A stretch of 58,188 bases of DNA from assembly GCF_000982955.1 (NCBI RefSeq), contig NZ_KQ058886.1, positions 1 to 58,188 on the forward strand, given 5' to 3'. This DNA is from Micromonospora sp. HK10 (lineage in GTDB: Bacteria > Actinomycetota > Actinomycetes > Mycobacteriales > Micromonosporaceae). Position numbers and translations under genes: made by a program. Positions 16,504 through 25,898 of this stretch are shown in pieces. A model generated the notes under the pieces. That model saw nothing but the letters and a program-made list of their open reading frames with translations. It searched no databases and had not been told where the DNA came from. Position 1 is the first letter of the stretch. Each line of letters opens with the position of its first letter.

Positions 16504-19248
16504 CTAGCTGTCGCCGCCGGTCTCGCCCACCGGGGCCGCGTTGACGTCGTCCAGCGCGTACTTCTTGGCCGCCTCGGCCGGCACGTGGGCCGGCACCGCG
16601 CCGCGCACGGCGAGCTGGCGCAGCGTCGCGACGGCCACCGACTCGGCGTCGACGTGGAAGTGTCGGCGCAGCGCGTGCCGGGTGTCCGACATGCCGAAGC
16701 CGTCGGTGCCGAGCGAGGTGTAGTCGCCCGGTACCCAGCGGGCGATCAGGTCCGGCACCGCGCGCATCCAGTCGCTGACCGCGACCTTCGGCCCGTCGGC
16801 GTCGGCCAGCTTCCGCTGGATGTACGGCACCCGCTGCTCGGCGCCCGGGTTGAGCAGGTTGTGCTCCTCGCACTCCACCGCGTCGCGGCGCAGCTCGCTC
16901 CAGGAGGTCACCGACCAGACGTCGGCGGCCACCCCCCAGTCCCCGGCGAGCAGCTGCTGCGCCTTGAGCGCCCACTGCATGCCGGTGCCGGAGGCCAGGA
17001 TGTTGGCCTTCGGCGCGTCCCCGTCGACCCGGGGAGCCGGGGAGTAGCGGTAGATGCCCTTGACGATGCCCTCGACGTCCACACCCTCCGGCTCGGCCGG
17101 CTGGAAGATCGGCTCGTTGTAGACGGTGAGGTAGTAGAAGATGTTCTCCTGCGCCTCCCCGTACATCCGGTGCAGGCCGCTCTCCATGATGTGCGAGATC
17201 TCGAACGCGAACGCCGGGTCGTAGGCGACCACCGCCGGGTTGGTGGCGGCGAGCAGGAGCGAGTGGCCGTCCTCGTGCTGCAGGCCCTCACCGTTGAGTG
17301 TGGTGCGGCCGGCGGTGGCGCCGAGCAGGAAGCCCCGTGCCATCTGGTCGGCCGCGGCCCAGAGCCCGTCGCCGGTGCGCTGGAAGCCGAACATCGAGTA
17401 GAAGATGTAGAGCGGGATCATCGGCTCGTCGTGCGTGGCGTACGACGTGCCGGCCGCGGTGAACGAGGCGACCGAGCCCGCCTCGTTGATCCCCTCGTGC
17501 AGGATCTGGCCGGTGGTGGCCTCCTTGTACGACAGGAACAGCTCCCGGTCCACCGAGGTGTACCGCTGGCCGTGCGGCGAGTAGATCTTCGCCGTCGGGA
17601 AGAGCGAGTCCATGCCGAAGGTGCGCGCCTCGTCCGGGATGATCGGCACCCAGCGCTTGCCGAACTCCTTGTCCTTCATCAGGTCCTTGAGCAGGCGGAC
17701 GAAGGCCATCGTGGTGGCGACCTTCTGCTTGCCCGAGCCGCGCTTGACGTCGGAGAACCGCTCGGCGCCCGGGATCTGCAGGGTCTTGCCGGTGGTCCGA
17801 CGGGTCGGCAGGTAGCCGCCGAGCTGCTTGCGCCGCTCGTGCAGGTATTCGATCTCGTCGGAGGTGTCGGTCGGCCGGTAGTACGGCGGGAGGTAGGGGT
17901 TCTCCTCCAGCTGCTTGTCCGGAATGTCCAGGTAGAGCCGGTCGCGGAAGAGTTTGAGGTCTTCCAGGGTCAGTTTCTTCATCTGGTGGGTGGCGTTGCG
18001 GGCCTCGAAGTGCGAGCCCAGCGTCCAGCCCTTGATGGTCTTGGCCAGGATCACCGTGGGTTGGCCGGTGTGTTCCATGGCCGCCTTGTAGGCCGCGTAG
18101 AGCTTGCGGTAGTCGTGACCACCCCGCTTGAGGTTCCAGATCTCGTCGTCGGACAGGTGCTCGACCATCTTGCGGGTGCGCGGGTCCCGGCCGAAGAAGT
18201 GCTCCCGCACGTACGCCCCGGACTCGGCCTTGTAGGTCTGGTAGTCACCGTCGGGGGTGGTGTTCATGAGGTTGACCAACGCGCCGTCGGTGTCCGCCGC
18301 GAGCAGCGGGTCCCATTCCCGACCCCACACCACCTTGATCACGTTCCAGCCGGCGCCCCGGAAGAACGCCTCCAACTCCTGCATGACCTTGCCGTTGCCC
18401 CGGACCGGGCCGTCCAGGCGCTGCAGGTTGCAGTTGATCACGAAGGTGAGGTTGTCCAACTCCTCCCGGGCGGCCACGCCGATCGCGCCGAGGGACTCCA
18501 CCTCGTCCATCTCACCGTCGCCCAGGAACGCCCACACGTGCTGCTGGGAGGTGTCCTTGATGCCCCGGTGGTGCAGGTACCGGTTGAACCGCGCCTGGTA
18601 GATAGCGTTCATCGGGCCGAGGCCCATCGACACGGTGGGGAACTCCCAGAAGTCCGGCATCAACCGCGGGTGCGGATACGAGGGCAGGCCGCCGCCCGGG
18701 TGCGACAGCTCCTGCCGGAAGCCGTCGAGCTGGTCGGCGCTGAGCCGCCCCTCGAGGAAGGCCCGCGCGTACATGCCGGGGGAGGCGTGGCCCTGGTAGA
18801 AGATGTGGTCCCCGCCGCCCGGGTGGTCCTTGCCCCGGAAGAAGTGGTTGAAGCCCACCTCGTAGAGGGACGCGGAGCTGGCGAAGGTGGAGATGTGACC
18901 ACCCACCCCGATCTCCGGACGCTGCGCCCGGTGCACCAGCATCGCCGCGTTCCACCGGATGTAGGCCCGCAGCCGCCGCTCGATGTGCTCATCCCCCGGG
19001 AACCACGGCTCGCGCTCCGGCGGGATGGTGTTGATGTAATCGGTCGTCGTCAGCGACGGCACCCCGACCTGACGCTCGCGGGCCCGCTCGAGCAGGCGCA
19101 GCATGACGTAGCGGGCGCGCTTGGTTCCGCGCTCGTCGATGACACCATCAAGCGACTCGACCCATTCACTGGTCTCTTCAGGGTCGATGTCCGGAAGCTG
19201 GCTCGGCAGACCAGCGGTGATCACCGGGCGCTTGCGTTCCGTAGCCAC
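16504..19248 (-). CDS. aceE: pyruvate dehydrogenase E1, homodimeric type (AceE)
   Basis: A 914-residue thiamine-diphosphate enzyme that decarboxylates pyruvate and passes the acetyl group to the E2 lipoyl domain. The cofactor motif is GDGEMDEVESLGAIG followed by INCNLQRLDG, and the N-terminal GGHISTFASSASLYEVGFNH is an AceE signature. Length and composition match actinobacterial AceE. I use the GTG at 19248 (start MATERKRPVITAGLP). It is a single-gene unit with a 215-bp upstream region and its own terminator. The E2 and E3 genes are elsewhere. A different, fused E1-type gene lies 4 kb away (22877-25786). Confidence 0.95.
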   Translation of the reverse strand: MATERKRPVITAGLPSQLPDIDPEETSEWVESLDGVIDERGTKRARYVMLRLLERARERQVGVPSLTTTDYINTIPPEREPWFPGDEHIERRLRAYIRWNAAMLVHRAQRPEIGVGGHISTFASSASLYEVGFNHFFRGKDHPGGGDHIFYQGHASPGMYARAFLEGRLSADQLDGFRQELSHPGGGLPSYPHPRLMPDFWEFPTVSMGLGPMNAIYQARFNRYLHHRGIKDTSQQHVWAFLGDGEMDEVESLGAIGVAAREELDNLTFVINCNLQRLDGPVRGNGKVMQELEAFFRGAGWNVIKVVWGREWDPLLAADTDGALVNLMNTTPDGDYQTYKAESGAYVREHFFGRDPRTRKMVEHLSDDEIWNLKRGGHDYRKLYAAYKAAMEHTGQPTVILAKTIKGWTLGSHFEARNATHQMKKLTLEDLKLFRDRLYLDIPDKQLEENPYLPPYYRPTDTSDEIEYLHERRKQLGGYLPTRRTTGKTLQIPGAERFSDVKRGSGKQKVATTMAFVRLLKDLMKDKEFGKRWVPIIPDEARTFGMDSLFPTAKIYSPHGQRYTSVDRELFLSYKEATTGQILHEGINEAGSVASFTAAGTSYATHDEPMIPLYIFYSMFGFQRTGDGLWAAADQMARGFLLGATAGRTTLNGEGLQHEDGHSLLLAATNPAVVAYDPAFAFEISHIMESGLHRMYGEAQENIFYYLTVYNEPIFQPAEPEGVDVEGIVKGIYRYSPAPRVDGDAPKANILASGTGMQWALKAQQLLAGDWGVAADVWSVTSWSELRRDAVECEEHNLLNPGAEQRVPYIQRKLADADGPKVAVSDWMRAVPDLIARWVPGDYTSLGTDGFGMSDTRHALRRHFHVDAESVAVATLRQLAVRGAVPAHVPAEAAKKYALDDVNAAPVGETGGDS

Positions 19249-19463
19249 AGGCGTTCCCTCGGTTCTGTGTGGGTTAGGTCTCTAGCGCCATCCTGCCTCC
19301 TGATACCGCTCGTCGTCACGTCTCCCTCCCTCAGACGCGACGCTCAACACAGGTACTCACCAGTAACTTTGCGCTACCGGCCGCGCCGCATCCGGGCGGC
19401 GGACCGGCGCCCCGCCGGGGTCCGTTCCGCCGCCGGCCGCGCCGCCGGGCCGGGTGGGGCAGA

Positions 19464-19877
19464 ATGCGCCGTATGCGTAGCGAGGTGATCAGTGTCCAGA
19501 CCGGGTCCCGGCCGACCGTCCGGGACATCACCGCCGAGGCCGAGCGGTTCGTCTCCGGCCAGGGCGACGGCCTGCTGCACGTCTTCGTGCCGCACGCCAC
19601 CGCCGGGCTGGCGATCATCGAGACCGGCTCCGGCTCGGACGACGATCTGCTGCGCGCGCTGGACGACCTCCTTCCCACCGACGACCGGTGGCGGCACCGG
19701 CACGGCTCGCCCGGGCACGGCCGGGACCACGTGCTGCCCGCCTTCGTCCCGCCGTACGCGACCCTGCCGGTGCTCGGCGGCCGGCTCCAGCTCGGCACCT
19801 GGCAGTCGCTCTGCCTGGTGGACACCAACGGCGACAACCCGAACCGGAAGGTCCGCTTCTCCTTCCTGGCCGGCTGA
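19464..19877 (+). CDS. YjbQ/UPF0047-family protein
   Basis: A 137-residue protein of the YjbQ family. Family motifs are HVFVPHATAGLAIIETG, the central HGSPGHGRDHVLPAF with several histidines, and LGTWQSLCLVDTNGDNPNRKV near the end. The family has weak thiamine-phosphate synthase activity in vitro, but its true role is uncertain. Start may be the ATG at 19464 or 19473. It is divergent from aceE and convergent with the AraC gene. A tandem repeat lies right after its stop. Confidence 0.9.
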   Translation: MRRMRSEVISVQTGSRPTVRDITAEAERFVSGQGDGLLHVFVPHATAGLAIIETGSGSDDDLLRALDDLLPTDDRWRHRHGSPGHGRDHVLPAFVPPYATLPVLGGRLQLGTWQSLCLVDTNGDNPNRKVRFSFLAG

Positions 19878-19893
19878 CCCGGGGCGGCTGGCC

Positions 19894-19962
19894 GCTCACG
19901 CTCCGGGCGGCCGGCGGCTCACGCTCCGGGCGGCCGGCGGCTCACGCTCCGGGCGGTCGGCG
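19894..19962. repeat. tandem repeat, 3 x 23 bp
   Basis: Units 19894-19916, 19917-19939 and 19940-19962 begin GCTCACGCTCCGGGCGG; the third has one change. A degraded fourth copy contains the AraC stop codon. The array fills the space between two convergent genes. Confidence 0.85.
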
Positions 19963-19964
19963 GT

Positions 19965-20756
19965 TCAGCCCTCGGCGGGTCCGAGCAGGCGGCGCAGCTC
20001 GCCCGGGGTGTGCCCGAGCTGGGCGCGGACCGTGCGGGTCAGGTGCGCCTGGTCGGTGAAGCCCAGCTCTGCGGCGAGCCCGGCGAGGCTGTCGACGCCC
20101 TGCTCCAGCCGGTCCAGCGCCCGCCCGACCCGCAGCCGGTTGCGGTAGCGGGTGAGCGGCACCCCGACCAGCGCCTGGAACTCCCGGCTCAGCCGGTACG
20201 GCGAGACCCCGAGCGAGCGGGCCAGCGGGACGAGCCCGGCGGCGTCCGGGTGGCCGTCGTGCAGCGCCGTGCGGGCCCGTTCCACCAGCCGCCGGCTCTG
20301 CCCGGTGCCGCCGGCCGCCGGCCCGGTGGCCGTGCCGACCAGCCGGACCAGTCGCTCGGCGGTGGCGAACCCGGCGTCCCCCCGGCGGACGGACCGCAGC
20401 AGCAGCCGGTGGGCGAGGTCGACCCGCGCGTCGACGTGCACCACGGCCGGGACCGGCCGGTCGGCGAACAACTCCCGCCACAACCGCTCCGACAGGTGCA
20501 CCGAGGTGCAGTCGTCCCCGCCCGCCGTCGGGTGGGCGAAGCGCTCCTCCTCGCCGGGCACGGTGAGGTAGGCCGTCGTCGCGTCGACGTACTCCACCCC
20601 GCCGCGCCCGGCCCGCCGGAAGCCGCCGCGCAGGGCCAGCACCAGCCCGTAGGCGCTGGCCGCCTCCGGCCCGCACCAGCGGGTGTGGTCGTCGCGGCAG
20701 CGCACGGCGGTGACCCGGAAGTCCGGGTGCCGGAGCAGCGGCGTGGCGGTGTGCAT
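19965..20756 (-). CDS. AraC-family transcriptional regulator
   Basis: A 263-residue regulator with an N-terminal cupin-like sensing region (about 1-150) and two C-terminal helix-turn-helix units: LARSLGVSPYRLSREFQALVG and LAAELGFTDQAHLTRTVRAQL, followed by the conserved HTPGELR. The start ATG at 20756 is the first giving a normal N-terminus (MHTATPLLRHPDFRVTAVRC). It is divergent from an MFS exporter across 109 bp and probably controls it. The effector is unknown. Confidence 0.9.
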   Translation of the reverse strand: MHTATPLLRHPDFRVTAVRCRDDHTRWCGPEAASAYGLVLALRGGFRRAGRGGVEYVDATTAYLTVPGEEERFAHPTAGGDDCTSVHLSERLWRELFADRPVPAVVHVDARVDLAHRLLLRSVRRGDAGFATAERLVRLVGTATGPAAGGTGQSRRLVERARTALHDGHPDAAGLVPLARSLGVSPYRLSREFQALVGVPLTRYRNRLRVGRALDRLEQGVDSLAGLAAELGFTDQAHLTRTVRAQLGHTPGELRRLLGPAEG

Positions 20757-20865
20757 GCCGGCCAGCGTAGGCCGCCGGGCAGCGGTTCGGCGGGCCGCGC
20801 GCCGGCCGGGCGCCGCCGCAAGGATCGACAAGACCGGGGCCGGCGGGGCCGGCAGGCTGGCGGCC

Positions 20866-22302
20866 GTGACCGAGCCGAACCGCGGCGCCGCCGCCCTGCT
20901 GGCCGTCCTGCTGACCGGGCAGGCGATGTCCTCGATGGACACCTCGATTGCGACGGTCGCCGCCCCCGCGATCCGGGCCGACCTGGCCGCTCCGCCGGCC
21001 GTGCAGCAACTCGTCCTCGCCGGTTACACGCTCACCTTCGCGGTGCTGGTGGTCGCCGGCGCGCGGCTGGGCGACCGGTACGGCTACGCCCGGGTGTTCC
21101 GGCTCGGCCTGGCCGGGTTCACCCTCGCCTCGCTGGCCTGCGGGCTCGCGCCCGGCCCGCTGGTCCTGGTGCTGGCCCGCATGGTGCAGGGGGCGGCCGC
21201 CGCGATGCTGGTGCCGCAGGTGTTGTCGCTGATCCAGGCCCGGATCGCCGGTCCGGCGCGGGCCCGGGCCATCGGCGCGTACGCGATGGTGCTGGCGCTC
21301 GGTGTGGCCGCCGGCCAGGTGATCGGCGGGCTGCTGGTCACCGTCGATCCCGGCGGCCTGAGCTGGCGGACCGCGTTCCTGGTCAACGTGCCGGTCGGGC
21401 TGGTGCTGCTGACCGCTGGGCGGCGGGCGCTGGCCGGCCCGCCCGCGACGCCGGACCGCCGCGAGCGACTGGACGTGCCGGGGGTGCTGCTGCTGTCGGC
21501 GGCCATGCTGGTCCTGGTCGGTCCGCTGGTGCTCGGCCGGGACCTGGGCTGGCCCGGCTGGACGACGCCGGTGGCGGTCGCCGCCGGCGCCGCCGGGCTC
21601 CTGCTCTTCCTAAGGTACGAGGCCCGGCGCGCCCGGCGCGGCGGGGACCCGCTGCTGGACGTGGCGGTGCTGCGCCGGCCGGGGGTGGCGGCCGGGCTGC
21701 TGGCCTGCTGCGTGGCGATGGGCTGTTATGCCGGATTCCTCTTCGTGCTCACCCTGCGCCTGCAGGACGGGCTGGGCTTCACGGCGCTGGCCGCGGGGCT
21801 CGCCTTCGTCCCGTACGCCGCGGGTTTCGCACTCTGCGGCCTGGCGGCGCCGCGCCTGCCGGAGCGGATCGGCCGGCGGCTGTCGGTCGGCGGGCCGCTG
21901 GTGCTGGGGGCGGTGGTGCTGGCGGTGGCCCTGCTCTCCGGTGCCGGCTGGCCGTGGTCGTTGGGCAGTGTCCTGCTGCTCGCCGGTGGCGCGGCGCACG
22001 CGGCGTCGTTCAGCCCCCTGGTGACCCGGCTCACCGCGAGCGTGCCGGTCGGTTCGGCCGCCGCGCTCTCCGCGCTGGTCTCCACCGGCACGCTGCTGGC
22101 CGCGGTGCTGGGCGTGACGGTGATCGGCGGCCTGCACCTGGCCCGCCCGGACGCCCCGGCGGCCCCGGCCACGCTCACCGCCGCCCTGCTCCTGGCCGGC
22201 GCGCTGGCCGCCCGCCGCGCGCTGCGCACCGCCGCGTCGACGTCCGTCCGGCCGGAAGTCGGCGCGGATCACCTGGTCAGCCGATCCGAGACTGGTCAAT
22301 AG
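20866..22302 (+). CDS. MFS transporter of the DHA2 (14-helix) drug-exporter type
   Basis: A 478-residue permease with about 14 helices. Motif A-like GARLGDRYGYARVFRLG follows helix 2, and the SSMDTSIATVAAPAIRADL opening is characteristic of DHA2 exporters, including EmrB/QacA-type proteins. The GTG at 20866 is chosen because the upstream frame is not protein-like. It is flanked by a divergent AraC regulator and a co-directional MarR regulator 31 bp downstream, the usual setting for an inducible efflux pump. Confidence 0.88.
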   Translation: MTEPNRGAAALLAVLLTGQAMSSMDTSIATVAAPAIRADLAAPPAVQQLVLAGYTLTFAVLVVAGARLGDRYGYARVFRLGLAGFTLASLACGLAPGPLVLVLARMVQGAAAAMLVPQVLSLIQARIAGPARARAIGAYAMVLALGVAAGQVIGGLLVTVDPGGLSWRTAFLVNVPVGLVLLTAGRRALAGPPATPDRRERLDVPGVLLLSAAMLVLVGPLVLGRDLGWPGWTTPVAVAAGAAGLLLFLRYEARRARRGGDPLLDVAVLRRPGVAAGLLACCVAMGCYAGFLFVLTLRLQDGLGFTALAAGLAFVPYAAGFALCGLAAPRLPERIGRRLSVGGPLVLGAVVLAVALLSGAGWPWSLGSVLLLAGGAAHAASFSPLVTRLTASVPVGSAAALSALVSTGTLLAAVLGVTVIGGLHLARPDAPAAPATLTAALLLAGALAARRALRTAASTSVRPEVGADHLVSRSETGQ

Positions 22303-22316
22303 TTGGCGAGTCAACT
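22301..22316 (+). promoter_or_regulatory. inverted repeat before marR-type gene
   Basis: AGTTG-N6-CAACT (22301-22316) overlaps the MFS stop and lies 18 bases before the MarR start. It is a candidate autoregulatory MarR site. A -10-like TAGAAT at 22330-22335 overlaps the ATG at 22334, which suggests that a leaderless transcript could instead begin at the GTG at 22343. Confidence 0.4.
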
Positions 22317-22333
22317 GCTGCCGAGCAAGTAGA

Positions 22334-22825
22334 ATGCTCCTCGTGGCGTACCCAGTCCTCTCCTCGACGGGCCCCGACGCGAGCGACCGCGCGGACCTGG
22401 CCGGAGACGCCGTGCGCCGGATCCTGCACATCGCCGCCGCCATGCGCCACCACCAGGACGTCGAGCTCACCGGCCTGGGGCTCACCCCGGCCACCGCCCG
22501 CGCCCTGCACGAGCTGGACCCGGACCGCCCGCTGCCGGCCCGCGAGCTGGCCGAGCAACTGGGCTGTGACCGGTCCAACGTCACCGCCCTGGTCGACAAG
22601 CTGGAGCAGGCCGGGCTGGTGGAACGGCGGGTCGACCCGGCCGACCGGCGGCAGAAGGCGCTCGTGGTGACCGACGCCGGCCGACGGGTACGCGATCACG
22701 TCCACCGGGTGATGTCCGACTCGCGACTCCTCGGCGGGCTCACCACCGGGGAGCTGGCCACCCTGCGTGAGCTGGTCTGGAAGGTCTCCGACGGGGGCTG
22801 CCCGGAGCGGTGCGCGGAGGACTGA
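22334..22825 (+). CDS. MarR-family transcriptional regulator
   Basis: A 163-residue winged-helix regulator. The DNA-binding unit is ARELAEQLGCDRSNVTALVD with the wing VERRVDPADRRQKALVVTDAG, which includes the conserved DxR of MarR proteins. The ATG at 22334 is used, although the GTG at 22343 is possible. It lies directly after the MFS exporter gene and probably controls that transcript. The ligand is unknown. Confidence 0.9.
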   Translation: MLLVAYPVLSSTGPDASDRADLAGDAVRRILHIAAAMRHHQDVELTGLGLTPATARALHELDPDRPLPARELAEQLGCDRSNVTALVDKLEQAGLVERRVDPADRRQKALVVTDAGRRVRDHVHRVMSDSRLLGGLTTGELATLRELVWKVSDGGCPERCAED

Positions 22826-22876
22826 GCCGCAGCGCGTGGTACGTGTCCGACTGGGCGACCCGGGCCCGCGTCGGTA

Positions 22877-25786
22877 ATGCTGTCCGACGTGACCTTCCCG
22901 CAAGATCTCGACGACCGGTTCCGGGCGGCCCTGGGTGAACTCGGCGCCCCCGCCCGGCGCCGCGACCTGGCCGAGCCGCTCGCCGACGGCGCGCCGCTGA
23001 CCGGAGCGCAGGCGCTGGCGCTCTTCGACGCCCAGGTGACCAGCCGGCTGCTGGACCTCGCCGGCCGCTGGCTGCGCGGCTTCGGGGAGGGCTACTACAC
23101 GATCGGCTCGGCGGGGCACGAGGGCAACGCCGTGGTCGCCGCGGCCCTGCGCCCGACCGACCCGGCCTTGCTGCACTACCGGTCCGGGGCCTTCTACTGC
23201 GTGCGCGCCGCCCAGGCCGCCGGCGACTTCCCGGCACCGGCCGAGCCCGCCGACGGCACCGGTGACGACGGGGCCGGCAGGCCGGCGGCCGACATCCCCG
23301 CGGCCCGGACCCCGATCGACGGGATGCTCCCGGCCGCACCGGCCGCCCGCCCGGACGAGCCGGACGTCCGCTCGGTCGCACCGGACGTCCGCTCGGACGA
23401 CCCGGCGGCGGGCGGTCCGGCGGCGGACGATCCGGCGGCGGGCGGTCCGGCGGAGCCGCCGGCGGGGAGCGCGGCGAGCGCGGACCCAGCGGCGGTGCAG
23501 GAGCGGTCGACCGGCCTGCCCTCGACCGCGGACCGGACCGCCGTGCCCGGGCCGGCCGCCGGCGGCGGGACGGGCCCGGCCCCGGCGGGCCAGGCCGGGC
23601 TCACCGGGCCCGGCGAGGAGGCGGCCCCGCTCCCGGCCGGCGCCACCGTGGCGGTCGACAGCGCCGGCCGGGCCGAGGTCGACGCGCCGCCGCTGCCCCC
23701 GCCGAACCCCGATGACGCCTACGCGGAGGCGGCGCGGGACGTGCTCCGGGGCATGGTCGCCTCGGCCTGCGAACCGATCGCGGGCGGCCGGCACAAGGTG
23801 TTCGGCCGGGCCGACCTGGCCGTGGTCCCAACCACCTCCACGATCGCCTCGCACCTGCCCCGCGCGGTGGGCACCGGGCTGGCCCTGGAACGGCTGCGCC
23901 GCACCGGCGCCGCCCGCCGGGCCGCCGACGACACCGGCGCCACACGCCGGGCTGCGGAGGATCAGGGCGCCGCCCGCCGGGCCGCCGAGGACACCGGCGC
24001 CGCCCGCCGGGCTGCGGAGGACCAGGGCGCCGCCCGCCGGGCCGGCGGGGACACCGGCACCGGTTCGCCGTGGCCGCCCGACGCCATCGTGGTCTGCTCC
24101 TTCGGCGACGCCTCGATCAACCACGCCACCGCCACGGCCGCGTTCAACACCGCCGGCTGGTACGACCACACCGGCTTGCGCATCCCGGTGCTCTTCGTCT
24201 GCGAGGACAACGGGCTGGGGATCAGCGTCCGGTCCCCGGAGGGCTGGGTCGAGGCGACGCTGCGCGCCAAGCCGGGGATCCGCTACTTCGCCGCGGACGG
24301 CAGCGACCCGGTCGAGGCGTACCGGGTGGCCGCCGAGGCCGCCGCCTGGGTCCGCCGGCACCGGCGCCCCGCCGTGCTGCACCTGCGCACCGTCCGGCTG
24401 ATGGGGCACGCCGGGGCGGACGCGGAGACCGCGTACCGCAGCCCGGCCGAGCTGGCCGCCGACGCCGCGCGGGACCCGCTGCTGGCCACCGCGCGGCTGC
24501 TCGTCGAGGCGGGCTTCGCCGAGGGCGAGGAACTGCTGGCCCGGTACGACGAGCGGGGCTGGCAGCTCCGCCGGATCGCCGAGGAGGTGCTGGACGAGCC
24601 GAAGCTTGCCTCCCCGGCGGAGGTGGTGGCCGAGCTGGCCCCCCGCCGGCCGGCGCGCGTCTCGCGGACGGTGGCCGACGCGGCGGCCCGGGCGGCGGGG
24701 CCGGACGCGGCCGCCCGGGCCGCCCGCTTCGGCGGCAAGCTGCCCGAGTTGGCCGGACCGCTCACCCTGGCGCAGAGCATCAACGCCGCGCTCGCCGACG
24801 GCATGCTGACCCACCCGGAGATGGCCGTCTTCGGCGAGGACGTCGCCGCCAAGGGCGGGGTGTACGGGGTGACCAAGGGGCTGCGGGACCGGTTCGGTCC
24901 GGCCCGCGTCTTCGACACGCTGCTGGACGAGACCTCGATCCTCGGGCTCGGGCTCGGGGCCGGCCTGGCCGGGATGCTGCCGGTGCCGGAGATCCAGTAC
25001 CTGGCGTACCTGCACAACGCCGAGGACCAGCTGCGCGGCGAGGCGGCGACCATGCGCTTCTTCTCCCGGGGGGCGTTCCGCAACCCGATGGTGGTGCGGA
25101 TCGCCGGGCTGGCGTACCAGGAGGGGTTCGGCGGCCACTTCCACAACGACAACTCGGTGGCCGTGCTCCGGGACGTACCCGGACTGGTCGTCGCGGTGCC
25201 GGCCCGGCCGGACGACGCCGCGCCGATGCTGCGGACCTGCCTGGCCGCCGCCGGGGTGGACGGCACGGTGAGCGTCTTCCTGGAGCCGATCGCGCTCTAC
25301 CACACCCGCGACCTGTACGCCGACGGCGACGGCGAGTGGCTGGCCGGGTACGCCGAGCCGGGCGCCTGGGCCGCCGGGCACGTGCCGGTCGGCCGGGCCC
25401 GGGTGTACGGGGTGGGCTCCGCCGAGGACGTCACGATCATCACCTTCGGCAACGGGGTACGGATGTCCCTGCGCGCGGCGGCCACCCTCGCCGACGAGGG
25501 GATCGGCTGCCGGGTGGTGGACCTGCGCTGGCTGGCCCCGCTGCCGGTGGCCGACATCATCCGGGAGGCCTCGGTCACGTCGCGGGTGCTGGTCGTCGAC
25601 GAGACCCGCAGGTCGGGTGGGGTGGGCGAGGGAGTGATCGCCGCGCTGGTCGACGCCGGGTATGTCGGGGCCGCGCGCAGGGTCGCCGGACTTGACTCGT
25701 TTGTACCATTGGGTCCGGCGGCGCGTCAGGTTCTGGTCTCCGAGGACGCCATCACCGAGGGTGCCCGTACGCTGCTGGCACGGTAA
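22877..25786 (+). CDS. fused alpha-beta 2-oxoacid dehydrogenase E1 with low-complexity insertions
   Basis: A 969-residue thiamine-diphosphate protein in which E1 alpha (about 1-610) and E1 beta (about 630-969) are joined. The alpha cofactor region is VCSFGDASINHATATAAFN with EDNGLGISV. The beta part has TLAQSINAALADGM, VFGEDVAAKGGVYGVTKGL, GFGGHFHNDNS and LRWLAPLP. Such proteins act like branched-chain or pyruvate dehydrogenase E1. Two insertions break the alpha part: an Ala/Pro/Gly/Asp-rich stretch (about 117-280) between YRSGAFYCVRAAQAAG and DDAYAEAARDVL, and a 5 x 10-residue repeat (344-393) just before the cofactor region. No E2 or E3 gene is adjacent. The start could also be the GTG at 22889. 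Substrate uncertain. Confidence 0.85.
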   Translation: MLSDVTFPQDLDDRFRAALGELGAPARRRDLAEPLADGAPLTGAQALALFDAQVTSRLLDLAGRWLRGFGEGYYTIGSAGHEGNAVVAAALRPTDPALLHYRSGAFYCVRAAQAAGDFPAPAEPADGTGDDGAGRPAADIPAARTPIDGMLPAAPAARPDEPDVRSVAPDVRSDDPAAGGPAADDPAAGGPAEPPAGSAASADPAAVQERSTGLPSTADRTAVPGPAAGGGTGPAPAGQAGLTGPGEEAAPLPAGATVAVDSAGRAEVDAPPLPPPNPDDAYAEAARDVLRGMVASACEPIAGGRHKVFGRADLAVVPTTSTIASHLPRAVGTGLALERLRRTGAARRAADDTGATRRAAEDQGAARRAAEDTGAARRAAEDQGAARRAGGDTGTGSPWPPDAIVVCSFGDASINHATATAAFNTAGWYDHTGLRIPVLFVCEDNGLGISVRSPEGWVEATLRAKPGIRYFAADGSDPVEAYRVAAEAAAWVRRHRRPAVLHLRTVRLMGHAGADAETAYRSPAELAADAARDPLLATARLLVEAGFAEGEELLARYDERGWQLRRIAEEVLDEPKLASPAEVVAELAPRRPARVSRTVADAAARAAGPDAAARAARFGGKLPELAGPLTLAQSINAALADGMLTHPEMAVFGEDVAAKGGVYGVTKGLRDRFGPARVFDTLLDETSILGLGLGAGLAGMLPVPEIQYLAYLHNAEDQLRGEAATMRFFSRGAFRNPMVVRIAGLAYQEGFGGHFHNDNSVAVLRDVPGLVVAVPARPDDAAPMLRTCLAAAGVDGTVSVFLEPIALYHTRDLYADGDGEWLAGYAEPGAWAAGHVPVGRARVYGVGSAEDVTIITFGNGVRMSLRAAATLADEGIGCRVVDLRWLAPLPVADIIREASVTSRVLVVDETRRSGGVGEGVIAALVDAGYVGAARRVAGLDSFVPLGPAARQVLVSEDAITEGARTLLAR
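23906..24055 (+). repeat. in-frame tandem repeat, 5 x 30 bp
   Basis: Five units code for GAARRAADDT, GATRRAAEDQ, GAARRAAEDT, GAARRAAEDQ and GAARRAGGDT. The alternating T/Q ending means a 60-bp unit was itself duplicated. The repeat lies inside the fused E1 gene and keeps its frame. Confidence 0.92.
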
Positions 25787-25898
25787 ATTCCGTTCCACCC
25801 GGTGCGCCACTTGCGCGGGGAGCCACAACTGTGTGGACTTGGCCCGACGGCATCAGTGGGACGCCGCGAGCAGGGATGAGATGAGGAGGCACGCGACA

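Noticed and set aside
16585..19488. 967-codon plus-strand open frame opposite aceE
   Set aside because: Same reason: a shadow of aceE without protein-like composition.
23906..24055. Repeats resembling a CRISPR array
   Set aside because: Units are contiguous with no spacers and code in frame for a 10-residue peptide.
22277..25828. 1183-codon open frame on the minus strand opposite the fused E1 gene
   Set aside because: It is Arg/Gly/Pro/His-rich, has no domains, and mirrors the codon bias of the true plus-strand gene. GC-rich genes give long antisense frames.
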